A stretch of DNA of 64,000 nt from positions 1 to 64,000 of the forward strand of contig JAMPIC010000010.1 in assembly GCA_023663025.1 (NCBI GenBank), written 5' to 3'. Both the position numbers and the translations under genes were made by a program. This stretch comes from Prevotella sp. (GTDB taxonomy: Bacteria; Bacillota; Clostridia; Oscillospirales; Ruminococcaceae). Below, piece after piece: positions 48,375-56,704 of this stretch (the first letter of the stretch is position 1; every line of letters starts with the position of its first letter). Under the pieces are notes generated by a model. That model saw only the letters and a program-made list of their open reading frames with translations. It was not told the DNA's origin and made no database searches.

Positions 48375-49382
48375 TTAAATCTTCAAATAAGCGTTGATAT
48401 TGGCGAAAGCGGCATTGTTTATCGAATATACCTGGTCGTTTTCCAGATACAGCTCCGCGTTCGAGCCGAATATCTGCGCGTAGTCGACAGCCGTGGCGCG
48501 GACAAACTGTTCGTTTTCCTCTTTGTTTGCGTCGCCCAGAACAAGTCTGATCTTTTCGTAGTCGTCGTAAAAATACTCCTGAAGCAGGGGAACGATGGAA
48601 TTTTTGAAGATATGCGCCAGCACCGCAAGGGTGGGACGCTGCCTGAGCTGCATGAAATACGCGTGACCTATGGTATGGTCGCGGTCGCAGAGTATTTCGA
48701 CGCGCTTGTTGATCTTCAGCATGAGCTGCTTGATGTCAACGCCGTCAACGACAACGCCGTCCAGCAGGTCGGGATTGGGCATCATTTCGATAAAGTCGAA
48801 ACGACGTCTCAGAGCTGAGTCAAGCATGGCGATCGAACGGTCGGCAGTGTTCATTGTGCCGATTATGTAAACATTTTCCGGTACGCCGAACGCCTCCTGT
48901 GAGTAGGCAAGCTTTACTGTTGCGGCTTCGGCTTGTCCCATGCGCTTGGTAGGCTCGATGAGCGTGATCATTTCACCGAAAATTTTGGAAACGTTTCCTC
49001 GGTTGATCTCATCAATAATGAAAACATATTTTTCGTCGGGATTTTTAGCGGCTTCGTCGCAGAAACGTCTGAAAACGCCCTGATCCACGCGGTACACCAT
49101 TTCCTCCTTGCGGGAACGTTCGCCGCGCTCGTTCATTACCTGAATGAACACGGGCTTGATACCCTCTACAAATTCCTCATAGCCGAAAGACTGGTGGAAA
49201 GTGGTAAATTCGATCTGACCGTAAAGAGTTCTCAGCGCATGATACTTTTCAAGCAGATCGTTGTAATTTTCTTTCATGACTTCCCGGACTGGACGGCCGT
49301 AAATAATGGAAATAGCGTAAGCTACCGTATTGTAAGTTTTACCCGTTCCGGGAGGACCGTACAAAATGATGTTTGCACCCAT
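48375..49382 (-). CDS. mcrB: McrB-like AAA+ ATPase/GTPase, without specificity domain
   Basis: 335 residues from ATG 49382 (GAGGTGAGC upstream). The protein begins almost directly with Walker A: ANIILYGPPGTGKTYNTVAY. Walker B is YVFIIDEINRGNVSKIFGEM, and sensor/Arg-finger NTADRSIAMLDSALRRRFDF; this arrangement is characteristic of McrB. The usual N-terminal DNA-recognition domain is entirely missing. Target recognition must therefore lie in McrC or another protein, or the system has a different trigger. Own promoter upstream. Confidence 0.85.
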   Translation of the reverse strand: MGANIILYGPPGTGKTYNTVAYAISIIYGRPVREVMKENYNDLLEKYHALRTLYGQIEFTTFHQSFGYEEFVEGIKPVFIQVMNERGERSRKEEMVYRVDQGVFRRFCDEAAKNPDEKYVFIIDEINRGNVSKIFGEMITLIEPTKRMGQAEAATVKLAYSQEAFGVPENVYIIGTMNTADRSIAMLDSALRRRFDFIEMMPNPDLLDGVVVDGVDIKQLMLKINKRVEILCDRDHTIGHAYFMQLRQRPTLAVLAHIFKNSIVPLLQEYFYDDYEKIRLVLGDANKEENEQFVRATAVDYAQIFGSNAELYLENDQVYSINNAAFANINAYLKI

Positions 49383-49466
49383 TGATTTGCTCACCTCATA
49401 AATAGTGTTAAATATTTTGCGGAACAGTAAAAGACCGTATGATCCGCATAACATACCCATTATTAT

Positions 49467-49495
49467 ATTTTAATATATTTTAAACTTTTTTTCAA
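49467..49495 (-). promoter_or_regulatory. Promoter of the mcrBC pair
   Basis: On the minus strand TTGAAA (49490-49495), a 17-nt spacer and TAAAAT (49467-49472). It overlaps a perfect 13-bp AT-rich inverted repeat (49478-49490 with 49504-49516) that could be an operator or a weak ispE terminator. Confidence 0.5.
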
Positions 49496-49572
49496 TAGTT
49501 ATCAAAAAGTTTAAAATTTATTCTACAATTCCTATAATTTTTGGTGCATTTTGCTGTGTATTTTAACAAAAT

Positions 49573-50445
49573 TTATCGGTCAAAACATTTTGCTCCGTAG
49601 GTGAGCGGTATGCATACTTCGGCGAAAAAACTCTCCGCTTTCAGTCTGTTCGCGCAGTTCTGCGCCGCGCTTTTTTGACGGGACAGTTCAAACAGTCCGA
49701 ACACAGCCGAGCCGCTTCCGCTCATAGCGGAATATTCCGCGCCGAAGTCCGTCATAATTTGTTTTATTTTGAAAACGTCCCCGTTCTCGGTGACTTTCTC
49801 GAAAACGTTCCCGCCGAGGTTTTTCAGAGAACCCACAGTTCCGTCGTACAAAGAAATATCCGCCGCCTTGCGGGGAGTAAGACCGTCGATCCGCCGATAG
49901 GCTTCTTTTGTGGAAATTCCAGCTGTCCCCTTAGCAATAACAATAAAGCAGCTTTCAAGGGGCGGGACATAGGAAATCTCCTCGCCGATACCCCGGCAGA
50001 GCTTTGTCCCGCCCACAAGGCAGAAAGGCACGTCCGCGCCCAGCTTTGCGCCTATTTTGCAAAGTTCCTCATCGGTACAGACAAATCCGTGGATTTGGTT
50101 TAAAGCGGTGAGAACAGCCGCACCGTCCGCGCTTCCGCCGCCCAAGCCCGCCTGTAAAGGAATTTGCTTGTCAACCGAAATATGAAGTCCGGTGCAGAAA
50201 ATTTTTGTACGTTCGTAAAACGCTTTCACTGCCTTAAACGCAATGTTGTCAGAAGCACTGTTAAGCTGTACGCCTTTACAATCAACGGTAATTTCACCGC
50301 TGTTGTTTGTCCGCACAAAAACCGTATCGGACAGGGAAATACTCTGCATTACCGTAACAAGCTCGTGATACCCGTCGGGACGTTTGCCCGTAACGTCAAG
50401 CATAAGGTTTATTTTGGCGGGGGCGGTAATTGTAATATTTTCCAT
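49573..50445 (-). CDS. ispE: 4-diphosphocytidyl-2-C-methyl-D-erythritol kinase
   Basis: 290 residues. GHMP kinase: TITAPAKINLMLDVTGKRPD at the start, QAGLGGGSADGAAVLTALNQ (ATP loop), and SGSGSAVFGLF near the end. It acts in the MEP isoprenoid pathway. The gene starts 7 nt after the aminotransferase stop in a minus-strand operon. Confidence 0.95.
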   Translation of the reverse strand: MENITITAPAKINLMLDVTGKRPDGYHELVTVMQSISLSDTVFVRTNNSGEITVDCKGVQLNSASDNIAFKAVKAFYERTKIFCTGLHISVDKQIPLQAGLGGGSADGAAVLTALNQIHGFVCTDEELCKIGAKLGADVPFCLVGGTKLCRGIGEEISYVPPLESCFIVIAKGTAGISTKEAYRRIDGLTPRKAADISLYDGTVGSLKNLGGNVFEKVTENGDVFKIKQIMTDFGAEYSAMSGSGSAVFGLFELSRQKSAAQNCANRLKAESFFAEVCIPLTYGAKCFDR

Positions 50446-50452
50446 AATTCAG

Positions 50453-51625
50453 CTATTTCTTTAATTCCTCCAAAAATTCGGCAATTCTTTCCACCGCCTC
50501 CATAAGATGCTTAAGGGAGTATGCGTATGAAATACGTATATACCCCTCGCCGCTTGCGCCGAAAGCGTCTCCCGGGACGACCGCTACGCTGTGCCTGTAC
50601 AAAAGCTCCTCGCAGAATTTCTGACTGGTAAGCCCCGTGGACTTTATGGAGGGGAACACGTAAAACGCGCCTTTCGGTTCAAAGCAGGTCAGACCTATCT
50701 CGTTGAGGGCGTTCACAAGCCAGCGGCGGCGTATGTTGTACTCGTTCACCATTTTTTCAACCTCACCGTCGCAGGAGGTCATCGCCGTAACCGCCGCGTA
50801 CTGGGACACCGTGGGCGCGCACATTATGGCATACTGGTGAATTTTCAGCATCTGCTTGATTACGGGCGCGGGTCCCGCCACATAGCCCAGCCGCCAGCCC
50901 GTCATTGCAAAGGCTTTTGAAAAGCCGTTCACAAGCAGGGTACGCTCTTTCATACCCTCAAGCTTGGTTATGGAGAAATGCTTTCCCTCGTAAGTAAGCT
51001 CGGAGTAAATCTCGTCGGACAGCACCATTATATCCGTGCCCCGCAGGACTTCCGCGATAGGTTCAAGGTCAGCCTTAGTCATAACCGCCCCCGTGGGGTT
51101 GTTGGGGAAGGGAAGTATCAGCAGTTTTGTCCTGTCGGTAATTTTGTTTTTCAAAGCCTCGGCGGTAAGCTTGAAGCCAGTGTCCGCAGTAGTTTCAATG
51201 GGTACGGCAACCCCGCCCGTAAGCTCCACAATGGGGGCGTAGCAGACAAAGCAAGGCTCGACGATAAGAACCTCGTCCCCGGGGTCGATAAGAGCGCGTA
51301 TTCCCAAATCGATACCCTCAGAGCCGCCCACCGTGACGATAAGCTGGCTTTCGGGTTCGTACTCAACGCCGATTTTTCTTTTGATGTAGCCGCATATGGT
51401 TTTCCGCAGTTCCATAAGTCCCGAGTTGGCGGTGTAAACGGTTCTGCCCTTTTCAAGGGTGGAAATAGCTGTCTGCCGTACCGCCCAAGGGGTGTGGAAA
51501 TCGGGTTCGCCCACGCCGAGAGAGATTACTCCCTCCATATTGGAGGCAATGTCGAAAAACTTCCTTATGCCCGAGGGTTTAAGGCTTCGACACTTTTTGG
51601 AAATAAGATTTTCATAGTCCGTCAT
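50453..51625 (-). CDS. PLP-dependent class I/II aminotransferase
   Basis: 390 residues. Fold-type I: SLGVGEPDFHTP, PNNPTGAVM, LSDEIYSELTYEG, and NGFSKAFAMTGWRLGYVAGP with the PLP-binding Lys. The closest family types are aspartate/aromatic aminotransferases (PatA/AspC-like). The substrate is not determined. Its start overlaps the end of the Lrp-type gene, which may regulate it. Confidence 0.9.
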   Translation of the reverse strand: MTDYENLISKKCRSLKPSGIRKFFDIASNMEGVISLGVGEPDFHTPWAVRQTAISTLEKGRTVYTANSGLMELRKTICGYIKRKIGVEYEPESQLIVTVGGSEGIDLGIRALIDPGDEVLIVEPCFVCYAPIVELTGGVAVPIETTADTGFKLTAEALKNKITDRTKLLILPFPNNPTGAVMTKADLEPIAEVLRGTDIMVLSDEIYSELTYEGKHFSITKLEGMKERTLLVNGFSKAFAMTGWRLGYVAGPAPVIKQMLKIHQYAIMCAPTVSQYAAVTAMTSCDGEVEKMVNEYNIRRRWLVNALNEIGLTCFEPKGAFYVFPSIKSTGLTSQKFCEELLYRHSVAVVPGDAFGASGEGYIRISYAYSLKHLMEAVERIAEFLEELKK

Positions 51626-52101
51626 GGGGAAACATAACCCCTTTCGTCGGTAGCTTCGTCTTCTATGAAAATGCCTTTTTCTTTGTAACGTTTTAAAGTA
51701 AAGTGGGTCGTGGTGGAGATTACCCCGTCAATTGTGGAGAGCCTTTGCGCCACGAAAAGAGCTATCTCCTTGTAGTTGGTGCCGCTGATGGTTACGGCAA
51801 GGTCGAACGCCCCCGACATAAGGGTAAGGCTTTCCACCTCGTCGTACATCATAATGGTTTTGGCAATATCGTCAAAGCCGCAGTCGGCTTTGGGCGTGAC
51901 CTTTACCTCGATAAAGGCGGTAACGCTGTTCTTGTCCGCCGCCTCGTCGTTGATTATGGCGGAATAGCCCTTGATAACGCCGTTATGCTCATATTCCTTG
52001 ATTTTTGCCTCGACCTCGCTTTCCGCAGCTCCCGTCATGGCGGCAAGCTCTTTGCAGGAAAGTCGGGCGTTTTGTTTGAGAAGATTGATAAGCGTGTCCA
52101 T
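51622..52101 (-). CDS. Lrp/AsnC-family transcriptional regulator
   Basis: 159 residues. An N-terminal winged HTH (NARLSCKELAAMTGAAESEV) and a C-terminal RAM ligand domain (TAFIEVKVTPKADCGFDDIA ... GAFDLAVTISG). Such regulators sense amino acids. Upstream of and overlapping the aminotransferase gene by 4 nt; local control of amino-acid metabolism is the natural inference. Confidence 0.92.
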   Translation of the reverse strand: MDTLINLLKQNARLSCKELAAMTGAAESEVEAKIKEYEHNGVIKGYSAIINDEAADKNSVTAFIEVKVTPKADCGFDDIAKTIMMYDEVESLTLMSGAFDLAVTISGTNYKEIALFVAQRLSTIDGVISTTTHFTLKRYKEKGIFIEDEATDERGYVSP

Positions 52102-52184
52102 ATTGTCCTCCTAATTTTAAATTTGTGTGCCTGTTCATTTGCAATATAGGTACGATTTACGGTATTTTGCGGCAGACGGGTTTC

Positions 52185-52241
52185 CCGCCCCTGCGGAAAC
52201 GGGGTAATTTCAATAGGCGGGAGCAAGCCCCCGCCCTGCAG
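52185..52241. repeat. REP-like element, copy 4 (partly degenerate)
   Basis: GGCGGGAGCAAGCCCCCGCC at 52216-52235 matches copy 1. The left partner arm (about 52185-52200) is degenerate. It lies upstream of the Lrp gene. Confidence 0.65.
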
Positions 52242-52309
52242 AAACATATGCGGATAAATAATAATCTGTCTGCCGTTTGTAATATTATACACCAAAATTT
52301 CCCGTTTGT

Positions 52310-53155
52310 CTATATTTTTATAAAATTCGGCTTTCTTTCCTTAAAATAGCACAAATACTCAAAACCCGCCGCTTTGGCAATTTCCGCGCCCTCGGCAATG
52401 CCCTTGCCCAAGTCCTCTGCCGTATGGGCGTCCGAGCCGAGAGAAAGAACCTCGCCGCCCATTTCCTTAAAAATTTTCACCCAGTAAAGGCTGGGGAACG
52501 TCTGCCCGTAAGCCTGCCGCAAGCCGCTTGTGTTTATCTCAATGCCCTTGCCGTTTTGTATCAGCAGTTTAAAGCTGTCCCGTATTATTTCCTCGTAGGG
52601 GGACATAGCCACCTTTACGCCGCCCTTGCCCTCCATATAGCGCAGGATATATGTAAGGTGTCCCAGAACGTCGAATTTGCCCCATTTGCAAAGCTTGTTG
52701 ATTTCAAGGAAGTATCTTTCCGCAAGGCCGGCTATGTCTTTGGGGGACATTTTTCCGTAATCCATAAAGGCGAAATCCTCGGTTTTGGGGAGCTGGTGCA
52801 TTGAGCCGATAACAAAGTCTACGCGGCTGTCGGACGTAATTTTCTCGGCAATACCGTAATCGTGGGTAGCCTGTCCCATTTCAACGCCGCAGATGAGGTT
52901 AAGTTTGCCGCCGTATTTTTCTTTAAGCTCCGTCACGGCGGAAACGGAGTTTTCAAAGTCCCTGCCGAAATCATAGTAGCGGTAGGTGTCCTCGTCGGGG
53001 TAATGGTCGGCGGAATACCAGCGGTTGCATTCGCAGTGGTCGGTAACGGCGTATGCCGCAAGCCCGAGACTGATAGCTTTTTCAATCATTTCCGTAATAT
53101 CCGCTTCGGAGTCCACGGAAAACTGCGTGTGGGTGTGACAGTCGATAAGGTTCAT
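52310..53155 (-). CDS. hisK: PHP-family histidinol-phosphatase
   Basis: 281 residues. PHP metal motifs: DCHTHTQFSVDSEADI at the N-terminus, VTDHCECNRW, DFVIGSMHQLP, LGHLTYI and SLGSDAHT. It probably dephosphorylates L-histidinol phosphate in His synthesis, as does the Bacillus-type HisJ/K. No other his gene is near, so a different phosphoester substrate cannot be excluded. Confidence 0.85.
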   Translation of the reverse strand: MNLIDCHTHTQFSVDSEADITEMIEKAISLGLAAYAVTDHCECNRWYSADHYPDEDTYRYYDFGRDFENSVSAVTELKEKYGGKLNLICGVEMGQATHDYGIAEKITSDSRVDFVIGSMHQLPKTEDFAFMDYGKMSPKDIAGLAERYFLEINKLCKWGKFDVLGHLTYILRYMEGKGGVKVAMSPYEEIIRDSFKLLIQNGKGIEINTSGLRQAYGQTFPSLYWVKIFKEMGGEVLSLGSDAHTAEDLGKGIAEGAEIAKAAGFEYLCYFKERKPNFIKI

Positions 53156-53224
53156 TTTTGGGAACTTCCTTTCGTTTAAACAATATTATAGAGCAAACCT
53201 GTAAAACAACGCTTTTGCGTTTTG

Positions 53225-53436
53225 CACATTTTACACATTCGGGCGGACTGCAAACCGTTCTCAAATCACGGTATACAACCATTTCTTTAAGCCTGTGTAA
53301 AATGTGTAAAGTTTATGTAAGCAATTCCAAAAAACTTTTTATAGAACCTTACATTTTTCTTACACATTTTACACAGTCCCTCAAATCAAGATATAGAACC
53401 AAATTCCCGATTAAGCACTGTGTAAAATGTGTAAAG
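53225..53436. repeat. Tandem inverted-repeat element with TGTGTAAAATGTG arms
   Basis: CACATTTTACACA occurs at 53225-53237 and 53363-53375; its complement TGTGTAAAATGTGTAAAG occurs at 53294-53311 and 53419-53436. Each pair encloses a ~45-57-nt loop that shares CTCAAATCA, TATA and AACCA. The result is two tandem ~75-90-bp stem-loop units about 120-138 bp apart. Part of a 715-bp gene-free region (53156-53870); no gene is seen in it. Confidence 0.75.
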
Positions 53437-53688
53437 TGTCTTAATTTGTTCATATTTAGAGCGTGCATAATACGCATACAATATGTGCTTCTTTGTAAAA
53501 TAACGCTTTTTTGCGGGATTGCCGTAAATATAATTATACCACATTTTCCGCCCAAGAAAAATATAATTTTTAAATTGCGGAAAAATTTCGTCAATTGCAC
53601 TAAAACGCCCATTATGTATAATATGTAAATAAGAAATTTACCCAAAATTTTTTTAAAAGCCTTCCGGAAAATTTGTTCAAAATCCGCA

Positions 53689-53718
53689 TTGACAAGGAGC
53701 GCGGCTTTGTGCTAAAAT
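53689..53718 (+). promoter_or_regulatory. Promoter of the DUF2798-like gene
   Basis: TTGACA (53689-53694), an 18-nt spacer and TAAAAT (53713-53718). The start codon is about 145 nt downstream of the expected transcription start, leaving a long leader. Confidence 0.65.
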
Positions 53719-53724
53719 AATTAT

Positions 53725-53870
53725 TGTTGATTTTTTATCGGCAAATTTAATATGCACGAACGACACACGTTGCGCATTTGCGCGTAAATCTGATTACGGT
53801 ACACTTCCAATTTTAGATTTACGCACCCTGCGGCGGCGTGTTTTTTTGTGCGCTTGAAAGGAATGCTTTT
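53725..53870 (+). promoter_or_regulatory. Structured 5' leader, possible riboregulator
   Basis: The leader contains a perfect 10-bp stem GCGTAAATCT (53782-53791) / AGATTTACGC (53815-53824). A small GCGC..GCGC hairpin lies just upstream. A GC-rich segment then ends in seven T (53841-53847), which resembles a terminator-like tail before the ribosome-binding site. I do not recognise a known riboswitch class. Control by attenuation is possible. Confidence 0.4.
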
Positions 53871-54434
53871 ATGCCTGCTACCAATTTTCAGAGAAAAATT
53901 TTCGCACTTATAACCGTTATAATCACGGTTCATGCGTATGTTTTCTACAGCCTTTACGTTGTGAACGGAAACATTTTAATGCAGATAAACGGAGAAAACG
54001 GCGTCATCGCCGCCATAAACAAGCAGGGGGGAGTGTACATGTGCGGAAGCTACGTCCCCATATGGGCTGTTGTTCTGACCGAATTTGTTCTCGCCTATTT
54101 ACTGGAAATTTTAATGGGAAGCCCCGCTTCGTTCAAGCTTGCCTGCAAGGTTTTCAATCCCCGTGAAACTCACCCCGTGATTTTCGAGTCGGCGATAATC
54201 TGCGCCACGGTCGGACTTATGTGTCCCGCAATGAGCTTTATCGCGGCGTTCCTGTATTATCCCTATTACGCGGGATTTAACGTGATAACGCTTCTGGCGA
54301 ACTGGCTGAAACTGGTATGCTTTAACTTTCCGTTTGCGTTCTTTACGCAGCTTTTCTTTATCCAGCCTGCGGTGCGCACTGTTTTCAAGCTTATTTTCCG
54401 CAGGAATGCGGCGGAAAAAAGCGAAAGTCACTGA
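53871..54434 (+). CDS. DUF2798-like four-helix membrane protein
   Basis: 187 residues from ATG 53871 (GAAAGGAATG upstream). Four hydrophobic helices, e.g. IFALITVIITVHAYVFYSLY, IWAVVLTEFVLAYLLEILM, ESAIICATVGLMCPAMSFIA and FNFPFAFFTQLFFIQPAVR, with a charged C-terminus. The family is uncharacterised. The long structured leader suggests conditional expression. Confidence 0.75.
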   Translation: MPATNFQRKIFALITVIITVHAYVFYSLYVVNGNILMQINGENGVIAAINKQGGVYMCGSYVPIWAVVLTEFVLAYLLEILMGSPASFKLACKVFNPRETHPVIFESAIICATVGLMCPAMSFIAAFLYYPYYAGFNVITLLANWLKLVCFNFPFAFFTQLFFIQPAVRTVFKLIFRRNAAEKSESH

Positions 54435-54637
54435 GAGGGACAGCCTTGCGTATCCGGGTTTGAAAAGTTGTTCATAATTGTAACATAATTACCTAAAAAT
54501 TACCGTATATTTTGTGAAAAAATACATAAAATTTCACCTGCTTTTTTGTCTGATTTTTGCCTTTTATTTTTGCGATAAGTGTGATATGATAATAATATCT
54601 TTTGTTTTTATTTGTAATTTTATCGGAGGTTTTGTTG

Positions 54638-54907
54638 ATGAGAGCAGTTGTTACGGTGATCGGCAAGGATACGGTCGGGATCCTTACAAAGGTAAGCGGC
54701 ATTTGCACCGAATATAATGCCAATGTGATCGAAGTTACCCAGAGCGTTCTGCAGGATATGTTCGCCATGATAATGCTGGTGGATATTTCCAAGCTGAACC
54801 GGAACTTTACCGAGCTTGTCGCCAGAATGACGTCTCTCGGCGAAGAACTGGGACTTCAGATACACACCATGCATGAGGAAATATTCGAGTCCATGCACAG
54901 AATTTAA
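54638..54907 (+). CDS. ACT-domain protein (UPF0237)
   Basis: 89 residues from ATG 54638 (GGAGG upstream). MRAVVTVIGKDTVGILTKVS and the following NANVIEVTQSVLQDMFAMIM make a single ACT domain, a small-molecule (often amino-acid) sensing module. In many Bacillota this gene is paired with the DUF711 gene, as here, 20 nt apart. Regulatory role unknown. Confidence 0.88.
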   Translation: MRAVVTVIGKDTVGILTKVSGICTEYNANVIEVTQSVLQDMFAMIMLVDISKLNRNFTELVARMTSLGEELGLQIHTMHEEIFESMHRI

Positions 54908-54927
54908 CCTTTGATAGGAGACTGTCT

Positions 54928-56283
54928 ATGATCAACGTTCATGATATACTTGAAACTATCCGTATGATACAGGACGAATGTCTTGACATACGCACCATAA
55001 CAATGGGAATATCGCTTCTCGACTGCATTGACAGCGACATTGACAAGGCCTGCGGGAAGGTCTACGACAAGATAACCCGCTGCGCACAAAACCTTGTCAA
55101 GGTGGGCGAGGACATCGAAAAGGAGTACGGCATACCTATTATAAACAAGCGCTTGTCCGTTACGCCTATCGCCATCGTTTCAGCCGCCTGCAGTGCAAGT
55201 CCCGTTAAGTTTGCCCTTACTATGGAAAAAGCTGCCAAGACCTGCGGCGTAAACCTTATCGGCGGATATTCCGCTTTGGTGCAGAAAGGCTTTTCCGCAG
55301 GCGACGAGCGGCTTATCGAATCCATACCCGAGGCTCTGGCTTCCACGACATGCGTTTGCTCTTCGGTAAACGTAGGCTCGACGAAAACGGGTATCAACCT
55401 TGACGCCTGCAAAATTATGGGCGGTATCGTCAAAAAAAGCGCGGAGCTTACCGTAGATAACCAATGCTTCGGCGCGGCTAAGCTTGTGGTATTCTGCAAC
55501 GCGGTGGAGGATAACCCGTTCATGGCGGGAGCTTTCCACGGCGTGGGCGAACCGGACTGCATTATCAACGTGGGAGTTTCCGGTCCGGGCGTTGTGCGTT
55601 CCGCGCTGAGAAAATATCCCGACGCGGACATTACGGGAATATCCGACGTTATCAAGAAAACCTCCTACAAGATAACCCGTGTGGGACAGCTTGTGGGCGT
55701 TACCGCCTCGGAGAGACTGGGCGTGCCGTTCGGCATTGTCGACCTTTCCCTTGCGCCCACTCCCGCGGTGGGAGACAGTGTTGCGCACATTCTTGAGGAG
55801 ATAGGTCTGGAGCGCTGCGGCGCTTGCGGAACGACCGCCGCTCTCGCTTTGCTTAACGACGCAGTTAAAAAGGGCGGGGTAATGGCTTGCTCCAGAATAG
55901 GCGGTCTTTCGGGAGCGTTTATACCCGTTTCCGAGGACGCGGGCATGATCGAGGCGGCGGAGTGCGGCGCGCTCTGCATTGAAAAGCTTGAAGCCATGAC
56001 GGCGGTTTGCTCCGTCGGATTGGATATGATATGCATTCCGGGAGACACTTCCGACGACGTTATCTCCGCGATAATCGCCGACGAAGCCGCCATCGGAATG
56101 GTCAACGGCAAGACGACGGCGGTCAGGATAATCCCCGCCATAGGAATGAAAGAGGGAGACGTTCTCGATTGGGGCGGACTTTTCGGAAAGGGTCCCGTTA
56201 TGAGGGTGAACGCCTATTCTCCCGCGAAGTTCATCGGCAGGGGAGGACAGATACCCGCGCCGCTTCACAGCCTTAAAAATTAG
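54928..56283 (+). CDS. DUF711/UPF0210 (PFL-like) protein
   Basis: 451 residues. VHDILETIRMIQDECLDIRT at the N-terminus and ITMGISLLDCIDSDI are the family hallmarks. Large alpha/beta protein distantly related to the glycyl-radical fold but without a glycyl-radical loop that I can see. Coupled to the ACT-domain gene. Function uncharacterised. Assignment to the family is firm; role is not. Confidence 0.88.
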   Translation: MINVHDILETIRMIQDECLDIRTITMGISLLDCIDSDIDKACGKVYDKITRCAQNLVKVGEDIEKEYGIPIINKRLSVTPIAIVSAACSASPVKFALTMEKAAKTCGVNLIGGYSALVQKGFSAGDERLIESIPEALASTTCVCSSVNVGSTKTGINLDACKIMGGIVKKSAELTVDNQCFGAAKLVVFCNAVEDNPFMAGAFHGVGEPDCIINVGVSGPGVVRSALRKYPDADITGISDVIKKTSYKITRVGQLVGVTASERLGVPFGIVDLSLAPTPAVGDSVAHILEEIGLERCGACGTTAALALLNDAVKKGGVMACSRIGGLSGAFIPVSEDAGMIEAAECGALCIEKLEAMTAVCSVGLDMICIPGDTSDDVISAIIADEAAIGMVNGKTTAVRIIPAIGMKEGDVLDWGGLFGKGPVMRVNAYSPAKFIGRGGQIPAPLHSLKN

Positions 56284-56349
56284 TTTTCGGAAACCGTCCT
56301 GCCGCCTTGGAAAGCGGCGGGATCGTCCGCATTCGGAAAGGGTGGTTGA

Positions 56350-56664
56350 ATGGAAAACATCATTACGAGAATTCTCGAAATAGAACAGGACGCTCGGGAA
56401 CGTATCGAAGAGGCAAATCGGAAAAGGGACGAGATGATCGCCGAAGCCGAAGCCGAAAAGGAACGTATCATTGATGAAAAGGTGAGAAACGCCGAAGAAA
56501 AGCTCAGAAAGCTCGGTCTTGACGAGAAAAGGAAAACCGATGAGAAGCTCGAAGAGATCGAACGGATAAAAAATGACGAGATAAAGCGGCTTGACGACGT
56601 TTACGGAAAAAATCACGCCGAATGGGAAAAGGAAATTTTCGACGCGGTTATAGCGTCGGTATGA
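56350..56664 (+). CDS. ntpF: V-type ATPase subunit G/H (peripheral stalk)
   Basis: 104 residues; GTGGTTGA precedes the ATG. Almost entirely a charged coiled coil (EQDARERIEEANRKRDEMIA, then EAEAEKERIIDEKVRNAEEK), as in the stalk subunit that pairs with subunit E. First gene of the V-ATPase operon. Confidence 0.82.
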   Translation: MENIITRILEIEQDARERIEEANRKRDEMIAEAEAEKERIIDEKVRNAEEKLRKLGLDEKRKTDEKLEEIERIKNDEIKRLDDVYGKNHAEWEKEIFDAVIASV

Positions 56665-56704
56665 CGTTAAAGATATTATTTTTCGGGAAAGGAGAGCCTT
56701 TGCT

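Noticed and set aside
53225..53436. CRISPR array
   Set aside because: Only four short copies in alternating orientation with unequal spacing and similar, not unique, intervening sequence; no cas genes.
53158..53628. 156-codon plus-strand reading frame across the repeat region
   Set aside because: It runs through the stem-loop repeats, has no ribosome-binding site of note, and its translation is low-complexity and repeat-derived.
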